Shown in pieces: positions 34,925 through 43,244 of a DNA stretch of 64,000 nt (position 1 is its first letter; every line of letters begins with the position of its first letter). The notes below the pieces were generated by a model, which worked only from the letters and a program-made list of their open reading frames with translations, did not search any database and had not been told where the DNA came from. Source of the DNA: Flavobacterium psychrotrophum (GTDB lineage Bacteria; Bacteroidota; Bacteroidia; Flavobacteriales; Flavobacteriaceae); assembly GCF_003403075.1 (NCBI RefSeq), contig NZ_CP031557.1:4154001-4218000 (forward strand), written 5' to 3'. The position numbers were made by a program, and so were the translations under genes.

Positions 34925-36076
34925 ATGATTGGAAAAATACCTGCATCGTTAACCGAAAAGCTTTCACGTCGTGAGATCGAAGAAACACTTCACATTCCCG
35001 GAGTGGTAGAACCCGGCATGGCCGATTTTTCGTCTAACGATTATCTGGGCCTGGCTGCTTCTACAGAACTTTTTGAGGCTACACACGCATTCATTATACA
35101 AAACAAGGTGGCTACCAGCGGTGCCACGGGTTCGCGTGTTCTAAGCGGAAGCCACAGCCTGTTTGAAGTAGCAGAAAAGTATATTGCCAATTATCATGAG
35201 GCCGAAGGTGCGCTGATATTCAATTCGGGCTATGATGCCAATGTAGGATTTTTTAGCAGTGTGCCCCAAAAGGGCGATGTGGTATTGTATGACGAGCACA
35301 TACACGCCTCTATACGCGACGGATTGCGCCTTAGTGGTGCTACAGCCTATAAATTTCCGCACAACGATAAGGAGGCTTTATTTAACCTTGTAGAGCGCTA
35401 TCGCCCCAAGGCTGGCGAACTCTATATTGTTACAGAAGCTGTTTTTTCGATGGATGGCGATACTCCAAACCTTGCTGCTTTTGTAGAAATTACAGAAAAA
35501 TACCGCTGCCGCCTTGTGGTAGATGAGGCACATGCTGTAGGTGTTTTTGGCGAAAAAGGTGAAGGCTTGCTACAGGCATACGGGCTGCATAACAAAGTAT
35601 TTGCCCGAATTATAACCTTTGGTAAGGCATTGGGTTGCCACGGTGCTGCTGTACTGGGACCCGAAGAACTTATTAAATACCTGGCTAACTTTGCGCGTAG
35701 TTTTATTTATACAACAGCATTACCGCCACACTCGCTGGCTACCATCATATCGGCGTATAAAATTCTTGAGTCGTCGCCTGAGAAACTTACCCAGCTGCAC
35801 GACATTACCATGTTTTTTAAAGGAGAAACAGAACGCTGTAACCTTAAATTCATACTTAGCTTTAGCACCATTCATTGTATTGCAGTGCCGGGTGTTGGTA
35901 AAGCAAAAAAAATTGCTGCCACATTACAACGTGCAGGCTTTAGTGTAAAGCCATTACTGGAACCCCGGGTACCGGCAGGGCAGGAGCGCCTGCGCTTTTG
36001 CATTCATGCGTTTAATACCAAGAGAGAAATTTCTACCATGATGGATATCCTTACTCAGGCCCTTCGCTTTTCATAA
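34925..36076 (+). CDS. bioF: 8-amino-7-oxononanoate synthase-like PLP enzyme
   Basis: The 383-aa alpha-oxoamine synthase family member has FSSNDYLGLA (35-44), GATGSRVLSGSHSLFEVAE (about 65-83), the PLP-ring stacking and binding segments VLYDEHIHASIRDG and VVDEAHAVGVFGEKGEG, and the PLP lysine in ITFGKALGCHGAAV (about 228-241). BioF joins pimeloyl thioester and alanine in biotin synthesis. The same family includes KBL and other synthases, so the substrate is inferred. No other biotin gene is near. Its 3' end overlaps the convergent transporter gene by 26 bp. Confidence 0.8.
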   Translation: MIGKIPASLTEKLSRREIEETLHIPGVVEPGMADFSSNDYLGLAASTELFEATHAFIIQNKVATSGATGSRVLSGSHSLFEVAEKYIANYHEAEGALIFNSGYDANVGFFSSVPQKGDVVLYDEHIHASIRDGLRLSGATAYKFPHNDKEALFNLVERYRPKAGELYIVTEAVFSMDGDTPNLAAFVEITEKYRCRLVVDEAHAVGVFGEKGEGLLQAYGLHNKVFARIITFGKALGCHGAAVLGPEELIKYLANFARSFIYTTALPPHSLATIISAYKILESSPEKLTQLHDITMFFKGETERCNLKFILSFSTIHCIAVPGVGKAKKIAATLQRAGFSVKPLLEPRVPAGQERLRFCIHAFNTKREISTMMDILTQALRFS

Positions 36077-37223
36077 CTTTTTTAGCCTCGGCATCACTTT
36101 TTTGGTCGCGCTCTTTTTCGGCGGGTCCTCGCTTGCTTTTGCGCTCACGCCGTTTAAACCAGTTGCTGTCTTCTTCGCCAAAGAGGTAGGCATAGGGCTG
36201 CGTATCAGGGCTTAGCTCAAAGAGCTTCTTCATTATGGCTATGGTAGGTATTATAAGTATCATGCCCACAATACCCCAAATGGCACCGCCTACAAGCAGG
36301 CCTATAAAAGTTACCAGCGCGTTGAGGTTTACATTACTACCCGTAATTTTTGGCGTAAGGAACGCCCCTTCTAGCAACTGTATGCAGGTAAAGGCTACTA
36401 CTACCGCTATGGGGTAAAAAAGACTGTCTTTAGTTACCAGTGCAAAGAAAAAAGGCAATACCGCACCCAGCGTAGGCCCCAGGTACGGAATGATGTTTAG
36501 CATACCGGCCAGTACCCCAAAAAAGATAGCGTGCTTAATGCCGAGTGAAAACAGTATCCCCGTGTTTACAATAGCAAGAATGCACATTACCTTACCGGCA
36601 CCCATAATGTAGGCGTGTACGATCTTGCGGATGGAGGTAAGCTTACGCAATAAAAAATCGTTATCCTGGCGTCGGAATACCTTGGTTACAAACACAGCAA
36701 GATGGTCGCGGTATATTAACAGGAAAAATATAAACACGGGCAGCAGTATGATATCGCTCAGGGTATCAAACATATTGAATATCATTTTTGTAGGACTTGT
36801 ATTTTCAGGCCCTACAATGGCTACCGCCTTTTTAACCTCAAACCCGTGAGGCATTCCCAGGTCTGTACCCAGGTTATCTTTTGCCCATTTGTTTGCTTCT
36901 ATTACAAAGCCGTTTATTTTTTCAGACAGTCCATCGCCCAGGTCAGCCCTGAATCCCTTTACCTGAAGATAAATAAAAAACAGTATGCCACTTATCAATG
37001 CTATAAAGGTAAGCAGTACTACAGCTGCCGAAATAGATCTTGGTATCTTTCTGCGTTCGAGTGCGTTGCATGGTGCAGTAAGCAGCATGGCGATATAACC
37101 AGATACGAGCAGGGGTACAAGCAGCCCCTTAGCCATGATCATAAAAAATATGATCATGATGATGAGCAGCCCAATAAACACCGTGCGTACATAGGGAGGT
37201 AACTTAAGTTCGGCCTGTTCCAT
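36051..37223 (-). CDS. AI-2E family transporter (PerM/YdbO-like)
   Basis: The 390-aa protein has about eight membrane helices: two or three at the N-terminus (TVFIGLLIIMIIFFMIMAKGLLVPLLVSGYIAMLL), the soluble loop around 85-155, and a C-terminal set with the family motif LAGMLNIIPYLGPTLGAVLPFFFAL. The family is annotated for autoinducer-2 export but most members have unproven substrates. The last 45 residues are highly charged (RRERKSKRGPAEKERDQ). A -7 box lies 21 bp upstream of the ATG. Confidence 0.87.
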   Translation of the reverse strand: MEQAELKLPPYVRTVFIGLLIIMIIFFMIMAKGLLVPLLVSGYIAMLLTAPCNALERRKIPRSISAAVVLLTFIALISGILFFIYLQVKGFRADLGDGLSEKINGFVIEANKWAKDNLGTDLGMPHGFEVKKAVAIVGPENTSPTKMIFNMFDTLSDIILLPVFIFFLLIYRDHLAVFVTKVFRRQDNDFLLRKLTSIRKIVHAYIMGAGKVMCILAIVNTGILFSLGIKHAIFFGVLAGMLNIIPYLGPTLGAVLPFFFALVTKDSLFYPIAVVVAFTCIQLLEGAFLTPKITGSNVNLNALVTFIGLLVGGAIWGIVGMILIIPTIAIMKKLFELSPDTQPYAYLFGEEDSNWFKRRERKSKRGPAEKERDQKSDAEAKKVMKSEGPE

Positions 37224-37243
37224 GATGAGTTAGATTATTCTCT

Positions 37244-37251
37244 CAAAATTA
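37244..37251 (-). promoter_or_regulatory. -7 box of the AI-2E family transporter gene
   Basis: The minus strand reads TAATTTTG, a perfect -7 box, 21 bp before the ATG. Confidence 0.5.
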
Positions 37252-37450
37252 ACAAGATTAGCCGCCTTAAAATGGTAAGGATATACTAAAGTATTGATAA
37301 TAAGCACATGATTGTTTTAACATTATTTAATAAGCCTATTGCAAGTTATAGGGCAGATATTTAAGCAATAATTATAATGTAAATAAAACCCATGTGTCTT
37401 AAAGTGTTAAATCAGAACAAATCTACCTTAAAATATAAGGGCAGGTTGTA

Positions 37451-37467
37451 AAATGTAGCTACATTTG
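37451..37467 (+). promoter_or_regulatory. Promoter and palindrome before the candidate small RNA
   Basis: TACATTTG (37460-37467) is a perfect -7 box and is part of a 16-bp palindrome AAATGTAGCTACATTT (37451-37466), possibly an operator. Confidence 0.5.
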
Positions 37468-37472
37468 TTGCT

Positions 37473-37542
37473 CGAACCCTCGAATTCCTCCTTGCTGTCA
37501 CGATCATTATATGATGTCTGACAGGGGGAGGTTTTCTTTTTT
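37473..37542 (+). ncRNA. Candidate small RNA with intrinsic terminator
   Basis: About 6 bases after a perfect -7 box begins a stretch that folds into a layered stem: CCTCC (37487-37491) pairs with GGAGG (37527-37531), CTGTC (37495-37499) with GACAG (37520-37524), and ATCAT (37503-37507) with ATGAT (37511-37515). A T-rich tail follows (37532-37542). No frame is conserved over it. This could be a short regulatory RNA of about 70 nt, or a leader/attenuator for the broken DUF2007 gene that follows. Confidence 0.4.
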
Positions 37543-37579
37543 ACAAAACCTGTATTACAATCTTCGCTACCTTTACAAT

Positions 37580-37992
37580 ATGGAACACGCATTTAAAAAA
37601 ATAGCCACATTTCAGTATTCGGCATAGGCCATGATAACAAAAGGCAGGCTGGAAGCCGATGGCATAGAGGTTTTATGGCCGATAGCATGACGGTAGATAC
37701 AGATCCGTTAATAAGCAATGCCATAGGCGGTGTGAAGCTATATGTACGCACAGAAGATACCGAAAGGGCAGAGGCATCGTTAGCAGAGATTAGCCGCTAT
37801 TCTGTAGACAATAAAGGCAACAGCATTGTATGCCCTGAGTGCGGCAGTACTAAGGTAGAACTTATGACAACGGTTAAAGACAGCAAAGGCTTTCTGGGGT
37901 TTATATTTGGTATATTTCTGGGTACACTTCCACCTGTTATGAAACACAAACAACACTGCGATAACTGCGGACATGAGTTTGATTTGAAGTAA
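37580..37992 (+). pseudogene. Broken DUF2007 plus zinc-ribbon gene (nonsense and frameshift)
   Basis: From ATG 37580 the frame reads MEHAFKKIATFQYSA, then TAG (37625-37627), then continues in frame as AMITKGRLEADGIEVL before losing frame. The intact remainder (from 37675, MADSMTVDTDPLISNAIGG ... IVCPECGSTKVEL ... CDNCGHEFDLK) is one frame away. One extra T in the run GTTTTATGG (37669-37677) would restore VFMADSM. So a DUF2007 protein with a C-terminal four-Cys zinc ribbon has one nonsense codon and a one-base deletion. The surviving ORF alone (105 aa from 37675) could still be made. Sequence error at the T run is possible but would not explain the TAG. Confidence 0.75.
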
Positions 37993-37995
37993 ATG

Positions 37996-38022
37996 AAAAA
38001 GCCAACCCGAAGGCTGGCTTTT
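37996..38022 (+). terminator. Terminator after the DUF2007 pseudogene
   Basis: AAAAGCCA-ACC and GGC-TGGCTTTT pair around CGAA with one mismatch, just past the stop codon. Confidence 0.75.
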
Positions 38023-38098
38023 GTGTGTATTTATTTTATGTCGAAAAGGGATGGCTGAGTAAGCAACTTTATAACTTTTGACTTTAAAACTTTATGAC

Positions 38099-39391
38099 CT
38101 AGCTATTCATAAGCGTTTCTATCTCCTCTGCCTCAATAGGGATGTTGCCCATCAGGTTAAACGGTTCGCCGCTAGGCTGTACCACTACGTTATCTTCCAG
38201 GCGAATGCCAAAGCCCTCTGCCGGAATGTAAATGCCGGGTTCTACGGTAAACACCATGTTGGCTTCCATAGGCAGGTGCAACAGGCCATAATCGTGGGTA
38301 TCTAACCCCATGTGGTGGCTGGTGCCGTGCATAAAGTATTTTTTATAAGCAGGCCATGCAGGGTCTTCGTTCTGCACATCGGCTTTATTTAAAAGGCCAA
38401 GGCCAAGGAGTTCGCTGGTCATGATCTTGCCCACCTCTATGTGGTACTGTTTCCACAACGTACCCGGAGTAAGCAATTTGGTAGCTTCGTTCTTTACGCG
38501 CAGTACGGCATTATAAACCTGACGCTGGCGTGGCGAGAAACGACCATTTACAGGAATGGTACGGCTAAGGTCTGAACTGTAATTAGCATACTCTGCAGCA
38601 ACGTCAAGCAATATTAAATCGCCGTCTTTACACTGCTGGTTGTTCTCGATATAATGCAGCACATTAGCATTGTTACCCGCTGCTATTATTGGTGTGTATG
38701 CAAAGCCTTTACTACGGTTACGCACAAACTCATGAATAAGTTCTGCCTCCAGTTCATACTCCCAAACGCCGGGTTTTGTAAAGCCCAGAAGTCGGCGGAA
38801 GCCTTTTTCGGTAATGTTACACGCATTTTGTATCAGGTCCAGTTCTTCCTGTTCTTTAACAGAGCGCAGGCGTTGCAGTATTGGGTTGCTTTTAGCTACC
38901 TGGTGTGCAGGGTATTTGTCTTTCCACCATTTAATAAAGCGTGCTTCGCGCGTTTCTGTCTCTACAGATGAGCGGTAGTGCTCATTGGTATTTACATAAA
39001 TGGTATCGCAATAGGTCATTACCTCAAACAAGTTTTTTTCAAAATCCTTAAGCCATACAATGTTTTTGATGCCGCTAACTTGGGTAGCGCGCTGCTTAGT
39101 CAGCTTTTCGCCTTCCCAAACGGCAATATGCTCGTTAGTTTCACGCAGGAAGAGAATCTCGCGCAGGTGTTCATACGGCGCATCCGGGCACAGCAGGAGA
39201 ATGGACTCTTCCTGGTCGGCACCACTTAGGTAAAATATGTCTCGGTGCTGGGCAAACGGCAGGGTACTGTCGGCACTCACGGGGTAAATATCATTAGAGT
39301 TGAATACGGCAACACTCTTAGGCTTCATTTCGGCCATAAACTTTTTACGGTTTTTGATAAAGAGGCTGCTGGGTATCTGGTGGTATTTCAT
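38099..39391 (-). CDS. pepP: Xaa-Pro aminopeptidase (M24B family)
   Basis: The 430-aa protein has an N-terminal creatinase-like domain (SLFIKNRKKFMAEMKPKSVAVFNSND) and the pita-bread metalloprotease domain. The metal ligands are visible as LILLDVAAEY and SSDLSRTIPV (two Asp), MHGTSHHMGLDTHD (His), FTVEPGIYI (Glu) and IRLEDNVVV (Glu). It removes the N-terminal residue before proline from peptides. Length and domain order match bacterial PepP. Single gene with a perfect -7 box upstream. Confidence 0.92.
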   Translation of the reverse strand: MKYHQIPSSLFIKNRKKFMAEMKPKSVAVFNSNDIYPVSADSTLPFAQHRDIFYLSGADQEESILLLCPDAPYEHLREILFLRETNEHIAVWEGEKLTKQRATQVSGIKNIVWLKDFEKNLFEVMTYCDTIYVNTNEHYRSSVETETREARFIKWWKDKYPAHQVAKSNPILQRLRSVKEQEELDLIQNACNITEKGFRRLLGFTKPGVWEYELEAELIHEFVRNRSKGFAYTPIIAAGNNANVLHYIENNQQCKDGDLILLDVAAEYANYSSDLSRTIPVNGRFSPRQRQVYNAVLRVKNEATKLLTPGTLWKQYHIEVGKIMTSELLGLGLLNKADVQNEDPAWPAYKKYFMHGTSHHMGLDTHDYGLLHLPMEANMVFTVEPGIYIPAEGFGIRLEDNVVVQPSGEPFNLMGNIPIEAEEIETLMNS

Positions 39392-39420
39392 GATGAATGA
39401 ATTTTTTTATTTGCGATACC

Positions 39421-39428
39421 AAATTTAC
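39421..39428 (-). promoter_or_regulatory. pepP -7 box
   Basis: The minus strand reads TAAATTTG, 30 bp before the ATG. Confidence 0.5.
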
Positions 39429-39579
39429 GGAGAATTGGGGGAATGGGGGTAAGGGTTGGGAATTTTAATATATTTATGTCAGAAATGCCAAACTATATAT
39501 AAAAAATGAAACCCAGTCGCTTGAATTTCTTCAGTGGCTACCGGGAATAAGATGTGGCAAGATATAAAAAATCAGTAGT

Positions 39580-39741
39580 ATGAACATCAAAGCCATAAAT
39601 ACAGAAGAAGATTATAAGGCTGCATTAGAACGTCTTGAGGTTATTTTTGATGCGATCCCGGGTACACCTGAAGGTAAAGAAGTAGAAATGCTTGGAATAT
39701 TGATAGAGAATTATGAAAATGAGCATTATCCAATGGATTAG
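39580..39741 (+). CDS. Truncated HigA-type antitoxin (orphan N-terminal fragment)
   Basis: A 53-residue frame reads MNIKAINTEEDYKAALER, LEVIFDAIPGTPEGKEVEML, then GILIENYENEHYPMD and stop. This matches the N-terminal segment of HigA-type antitoxins (EEDYxxALxRLExIFDAxPGTPEGxE). HigA proteins continue into a helix-turn-helix DNA-binding domain, which is missing: the stop is followed directly by the recO promoter. I see no HigB toxin frame upstream. It is probably a decayed toxin-antitoxin remnant. Confidence 0.7.
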   Translation: MNIKAINTEEDYKAALERLEVIFDAIPGTPEGKEVEMLGILIENYENEHYPMD

Positions 39742-39748
39742 ATAATTC

Positions 39749-39756
39749 TATCTTTG
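39749..39756 (+). promoter_or_regulatory. recO -7 box
   Basis: TATCTTTG, a perfect -7 box, 20 bp before the recO ATG and directly after the HigA fragment stop. Confidence 0.6.
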
Positions 39757-39776
39757 CTTATCATTACTCTATAACA

Positions 39777-40487
39777 ATGCTTATAAAAACCCGTGCCATA
39801 GTAATTAGTGCCCTGCGCTACCAGGAAAAAAGCCTGGTGGTAAAATGCTTTACGCAAAGCAGCGGCCTTAAAAGCTACTACGTGCGCGATGCATTCTCAT
39901 CTAAAAAAAGCACGCAAAAAACTATTTACTTCCGCCCGCTGAACATACTGGAAATAGAGGCGTCGCATAAAGACAAAGGTACGCTGGAGTATTTTAAAGA
40001 AGTGCGTATGGCTTACCCATACCACACCCTGAATACCGATATTACTAAGACTACCGTAGCACTGTTTGTAAGTGAAATGCTGCACCACTGCATAAAAGAA
40101 GAGGAGCAGAATGAAAGCCTGTATGCTTTTCTGGAAACTGCTTTGTTGTGGCTCGATGGGCACGATGGTACCGCTAACTTTCACCTTATACTGCTTATGG
40201 AACTAACCAAGTTCCTGGGCTTTTACCCTAATGGAGATGATAACCATCCCTATTTTGAAATGACCGAAGGCGTGTTTATGCCTTACCACGGTATTACCTG
40301 CCTTACGACTGAAGATACTGCACTGCTGCGCCGTCTTATGGCGCTAAAGCTTGATAACAGCACGAAGGCTTTTCATGTTACCGAAAGACAGGCATTGCTT
40401 AAAATACTGTTAGATTATTATGCCTTTCACCTTGATGGTTTCCGCAGGCCAAAGTCGCTGGAAGTATTGAGGGAAGTGTTTAGTTAG
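39777..40487 (+). CDS. recO: DNA repair protein RecO
   Basis: The 236-aa protein has the RecO N-terminal OB-fold (LIKTRAIVISALRYQEKSLVVKCFTQSSGLKSYYVRDAF) and a helical C-terminal domain (FLGFYPNGDDNHPYFEMTEGVF ... LLKILLDYYAFHLDGFRRPKSLEVLREVF). It loads RecA with RecF/RecR at gaps and anneals complementary strands. The usual Cys zinc motif of some RecO proteins is absent, as in other Bacteroidota members. Single-gene unit. Confidence 0.92.
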   Translation: MLIKTRAIVISALRYQEKSLVVKCFTQSSGLKSYYVRDAFSSKKSTQKTIYFRPLNILEIEASHKDKGTLEYFKEVRMAYPYHTLNTDITKTTVALFVSEMLHHCIKEEEQNESLYAFLETALLWLDGHDGTANFHLILLMELTKFLGFYPNGDDNHPYFEMTEGVFMPYHGITCLTTEDTALLRRLMALKLDNSTKAFHVTERQALLKILLDYYAFHLDGFRRPKSLEVLREVFS

Positions 40488-40567
40488 GGTTATATGTGGA
40501 TTTGAAAAGCCTTTTGGGATATCATTATCGAAGACGAAGTAATCGAATTTATTATAACAAAATAATT

Positions 40568-40575
40568 TATATTTG
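40568..40575 (+). promoter_or_regulatory. -7 box of the hypothetical membrane protein after recO
   Basis: TATATTTG, a perfect -7 box. It lies inside the longest open frame of the following gene, so the real start codon must be downstream of it. Confidence 0.45.
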
Positions 40576-40600
40576 TTTGCCAAACCGAAATCAAACTACC

Positions 40601-41020
40601 CTGAAATATTTCATTTACATACTATATCGTTATTATAAAAATAGTAAACATAACCATGATATTGCCATGTTTATGGCAATATTGTCTTTTACCGGATTTT
40701 TTTATTTGAATGTGATTTCGGTTTTGCTGATTTCAGGTTCTCTTACTAAAATTGCATCATTTGGTTTATCGCAAATACCCAATATTAATTGGCTTTATGT
40801 AAATATGGGATTTTATTTTTTAGCCTGTGTGATTATTGGTGTTTTTATACGTGAAAAGAATATGACTGGGCTGGATAAAAAGTATAAGAGTTTGCATGGA
40901 TGGTTAATGCTGCTTTATTTTATAAGTTCGTTCTTTTTCTTCTCGTTTGCAGCCACACATAAACCCGAAGAACAAAATCGACCCGAAGAAATTTTTATAG
41001 AAGTGCCAAGACGTAAATAA
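40601..41020 (+). CDS. Hypothetical membrane protein with uncertain (possibly CTG) start
   Basis: The frame is open from a GTG at 40496, but a -7 box at 40568-40575 lies inside it, so that start is unlikely. The sequence from CTG 40601 (LKYFIYILYRYYKNSKHNHDIAMF) looks like a natural N-terminus of small Flavobacterium membrane proteins; the next ATG is at 40667. The product has three or four membrane helices (MAILSFTGFFYLNVISVLLISG, WLYVNMGFYFLACVIIGVFI, LHGWLMLLYFISSFFFFSFA) and a charged tail. Function unknown. Convergent with the next gene, 2 bp apart. Confidence 0.65.
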   Translation: MKYFIYILYRYYKNSKHNHDIAMFMAILSFTGFFYLNVISVLLISGSLTKIASFGLSQIPNINWLYVNMGFYFLACVIIGVFIREKNMTGLDKKYKSLHGWLMLLYFISSFFFFSFAATHKPEEQNRPEEIFIEVPRRK

Positions 41021-41022
41021 CA

Positions 41023-42540
41023 TTACTTAATATAACCACTTAATTCAGTCTTAGACATCTCTAAAGGCTTATCCACTTTGTTATGTATTGTGCCATTTTT
41101 ACTGATGATGGTAAATGTAACCCCGCCATAACAAAACGCTTCAATCTTGTCGCTGCTAAACTGTTTTAATGTATTGGCATTTGTTTCAACAGGCATAAAG
41201 TAATGATTGCCTTTCCAGCTGTGGTCTATTATCCGCGCTGCCCAAAGGTTTTTATTGGTAAGCTTATCAATGCAGATGTTGATTATTTCGACATCATTAT
41301 TCTTTTTAAAATTATTTACCGCCGGAATATTGTCAAGGATATACGCTCCGGCATATTCTGCCGACCAAAAGATGACCATTACATTTTTGTTTTGGTGCTT
41401 TTTAAGGAGGGTGGCAAATTTAGCGTCGTCAAGTGTTTGCGGTTCTGCCCCAAGTCTGTATTTTTTGTTTTGAAGTTCTGACTCTAGTATATTTTTAAAG
41501 CTGTTAATACGGGTAATGTATTTAGTGTTGGATCCGCTTTCTTTTAAATGGTTAATGTTATCTGCGGCATCCATTCCCATTGTCATATACGATGCAGCCA
41601 GGTTACTAAAGTACTGATCATAAACTTCTGAATTGAATTTTGTTTTGAGGTTAGTGCACACCCATAAAAGGTAATCATCCCATTTTATTGATGAATTCCA
41701 GTATTTAAAAGGCAGGGTGTTATTAGCGAATGTGCTTTTTAAATACTCATACTTAAGTATAAAATCTAAGGCTTCTTCGGTATTCCATGCGTTCAGATTC
41801 TGTATTTGGCTGTAGTATTCATGAGGAGTGAAGGCTTTAAATATGGAGCTGTTGAAATCGATATTTTGAGAGGCATATTTTTCTGTTTCACTAACCTCGT
41901 TGATAAAATTAACAAGGTGGAATTTTAGCAATCCCACCCTGTTTTTAAGAAAGCTTAACTCTTTTTCAGATAAAGGCGACTCTTTAATAATGCGTTCTAA
42001 AACTGCCCGGTTCTTTGCACCGGCTATTGCCCTGTCATTAGTGTTTTTCGCATAAACGGCATCTAAAAGGTGCAGCTGTGCGGCAATTGTACTGTCTGTT
42101 TTAGCAACAAATTTTTCGGGTGTCCAGTCATTTTCATATGGCTGATATTTAAACTGCTCCAGCCGTAGCATATTTATCTTTCCTGCTCCGCGCCCAGCCG
42201 CAAAAAAAGTACCGTGCGGGTCATTACCATCAAAATAAACTGTAAAAGCATCACCAATAAACAGGGGTAATGATATAAAGCTATTATTTACACTGATATT
42301 GTAAATGGCTCCGTCAGTTATATTTCCGGATTTAATTTTAAAAGTTCCTTTTGTACTTACCTGTGTACCTATGCTTTTAAAATTATCGAAGTTTAAATTG
42401 CCACGCATCCTGGGCTGGTGGATCAGGGTTACAAAGGCATCATTGGCATTTTTTGTATTGCCCTTAATGCTGATGCCGCTATGGGCATTAGCATTAAAAG
42501 TTACAGCAAACAAAGTAAGTGTAGTAAGGATATTCTTCAT
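41023..42540 (-). CDS. Secreted protein with C-terminal thioredoxin-like fold lacking the CxxC motif
   Basis: The 505-aa product has a signal peptide (ILTTLTLFAVTFNANAHS), an N-terminal beta domain like that of Bacteroidota TlpA-type proteins (ISIKGNTKNANDAFVTLIHQP), a helical middle and a C-terminal thioredoxin-like part (KNVMVIFWSAEYAGAYILDNIPAVNNF). Where TlpA proteins have WCxPC after the FW strand, this one has SAEYAG, so it cannot do thiol-disulfide exchange. It may bind rather than reduce; this is inference. It is the last gene before the prophage late region. Confidence 0.75.
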   Translation of the reverse strand: MKNILTTLTLFAVTFNANAHSGISIKGNTKNANDAFVTLIHQPRMRGNLNFDNFKSIGTQVSTKGTFKIKSGNITDGAIYNISVNNSFISLPLFIGDAFTVYFDGNDPHGTFFAAGRGAGKINMLRLEQFKYQPYENDWTPEKFVAKTDSTIAAQLHLLDAVYAKNTNDRAIAGAKNRAVLERIIKESPLSEKELSFLKNRVGLLKFHLVNFINEVSETEKYASQNIDFNSSIFKAFTPHEYYSQIQNLNAWNTEEALDFILKYEYLKSTFANNTLPFKYWNSSIKWDDYLLWVCTNLKTKFNSEVYDQYFSNLAASYMTMGMDAADNINHLKESGSNTKYITRINSFKNILESELQNKKYRLGAEPQTLDDAKFATLLKKHQNKNVMVIFWSAEYAGAYILDNIPAVNNFKKNNDVEIINICIDKLTNKNLWAARIIDHSWKGNHYFMPVETNANTLKQFSSDKIEAFCYGGVTFTIISKNGTIHNKVDKPLEMSKTELSGYIK

Positions 42541-42608
42541 TAGATGGTTTAGCTTGGTATAAAGGTAACGACTGGGGCAATAATGTTATTGCCTTTTAAA
42601 GCTAATCT

Positions 42609-43244
42609 CTACCGGACGAGCAAAAATCCGCCTGCTAAACCAATGCCCAGCCACACATACCATTTTTTGTATATAGGTACAGGGAGGTTGACTTCGGCTG
42701 CCATAAGTGCCGTTACTTTAATATGCGGATTGGTATTGGTAACTTCTGTAAATACTGTTTCTTTCCCTAAAAACCATTTGCGTTTGGTGCCTGTAATTAT
42801 TGTTGTAGTGTTAGGAAACGATAGGCTATCGAGTGTTATGCCCTTTTGGTCGGCTGTGTAACGAAAGCGGTACCAGGGTTTTTTAACCATACCATTGCGC
42901 CGGAAGATGCAGGGCACCGAGTCGTGGTACACTACATTAAGTGTATCGTAGCGGGTAAATGTTTTATATTTTATTACATGATACACTTTAGCATAGCTTT
43001 TTGTAAGTGCTGCCAGTTGACTGTCTTTTTTAAAGATGAGATCGTTAAGCAGGCTTTTATCAAGCTGTAATGTTTTTATGGCGGCAGTTTGTGTACCCAG
43101 AACATTGGTAAAATGCGCTACAGTATCAGTAAGGGTGCTAAGGTTTTTGCTTTCGCGTAAAATCTTTTTTCTGCATTGCCTTACCGAAAAAAGCAGAGCT
43201 AGTGTAAGCCCTGCTATAATGATGTTTGAGAAGTTTATTTTCAT
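42609..43244 (-). CDS. Phage spanin-like (Rz-type) protein
   Basis: The 211-aa protein has an N-terminal membrane helix (FSNIIIAGLTLALLFSV), a coiled coil (RESKNLSTLTDTVAHFTNVL ... LDKSLLNDLIFKKDSQLAALTKSY), a beta-rich part and a second hydrophobic stretch at the very end (YVWLGIGLAGGFLLV). It follows the endolysin and overlaps it by 4 bp, the position of spanin genes in lysis cassettes. The family may be the DUF6808-like group of Bacteroidota phages, but I cannot confirm it by eye. Confidence 0.6.
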   Translation of the reverse strand: MKINFSNIIIAGLTLALLFSVRQCRKKILRESKNLSTLTDTVAHFTNVLGTQTAAIKTLQLDKSLLNDLIFKKDSQLAALTKSYAKVYHVIKYKTFTRYDTLNVVYHDSVPCIFRRNGMVKKPWYRFRYTADQKGITLDSLSFPNTTTIITGTKRKWFLGKETVFTEVTNTNPHIKVTALMAAEVNLPVPIYKKWYVWLGIGLAGGFLLVR

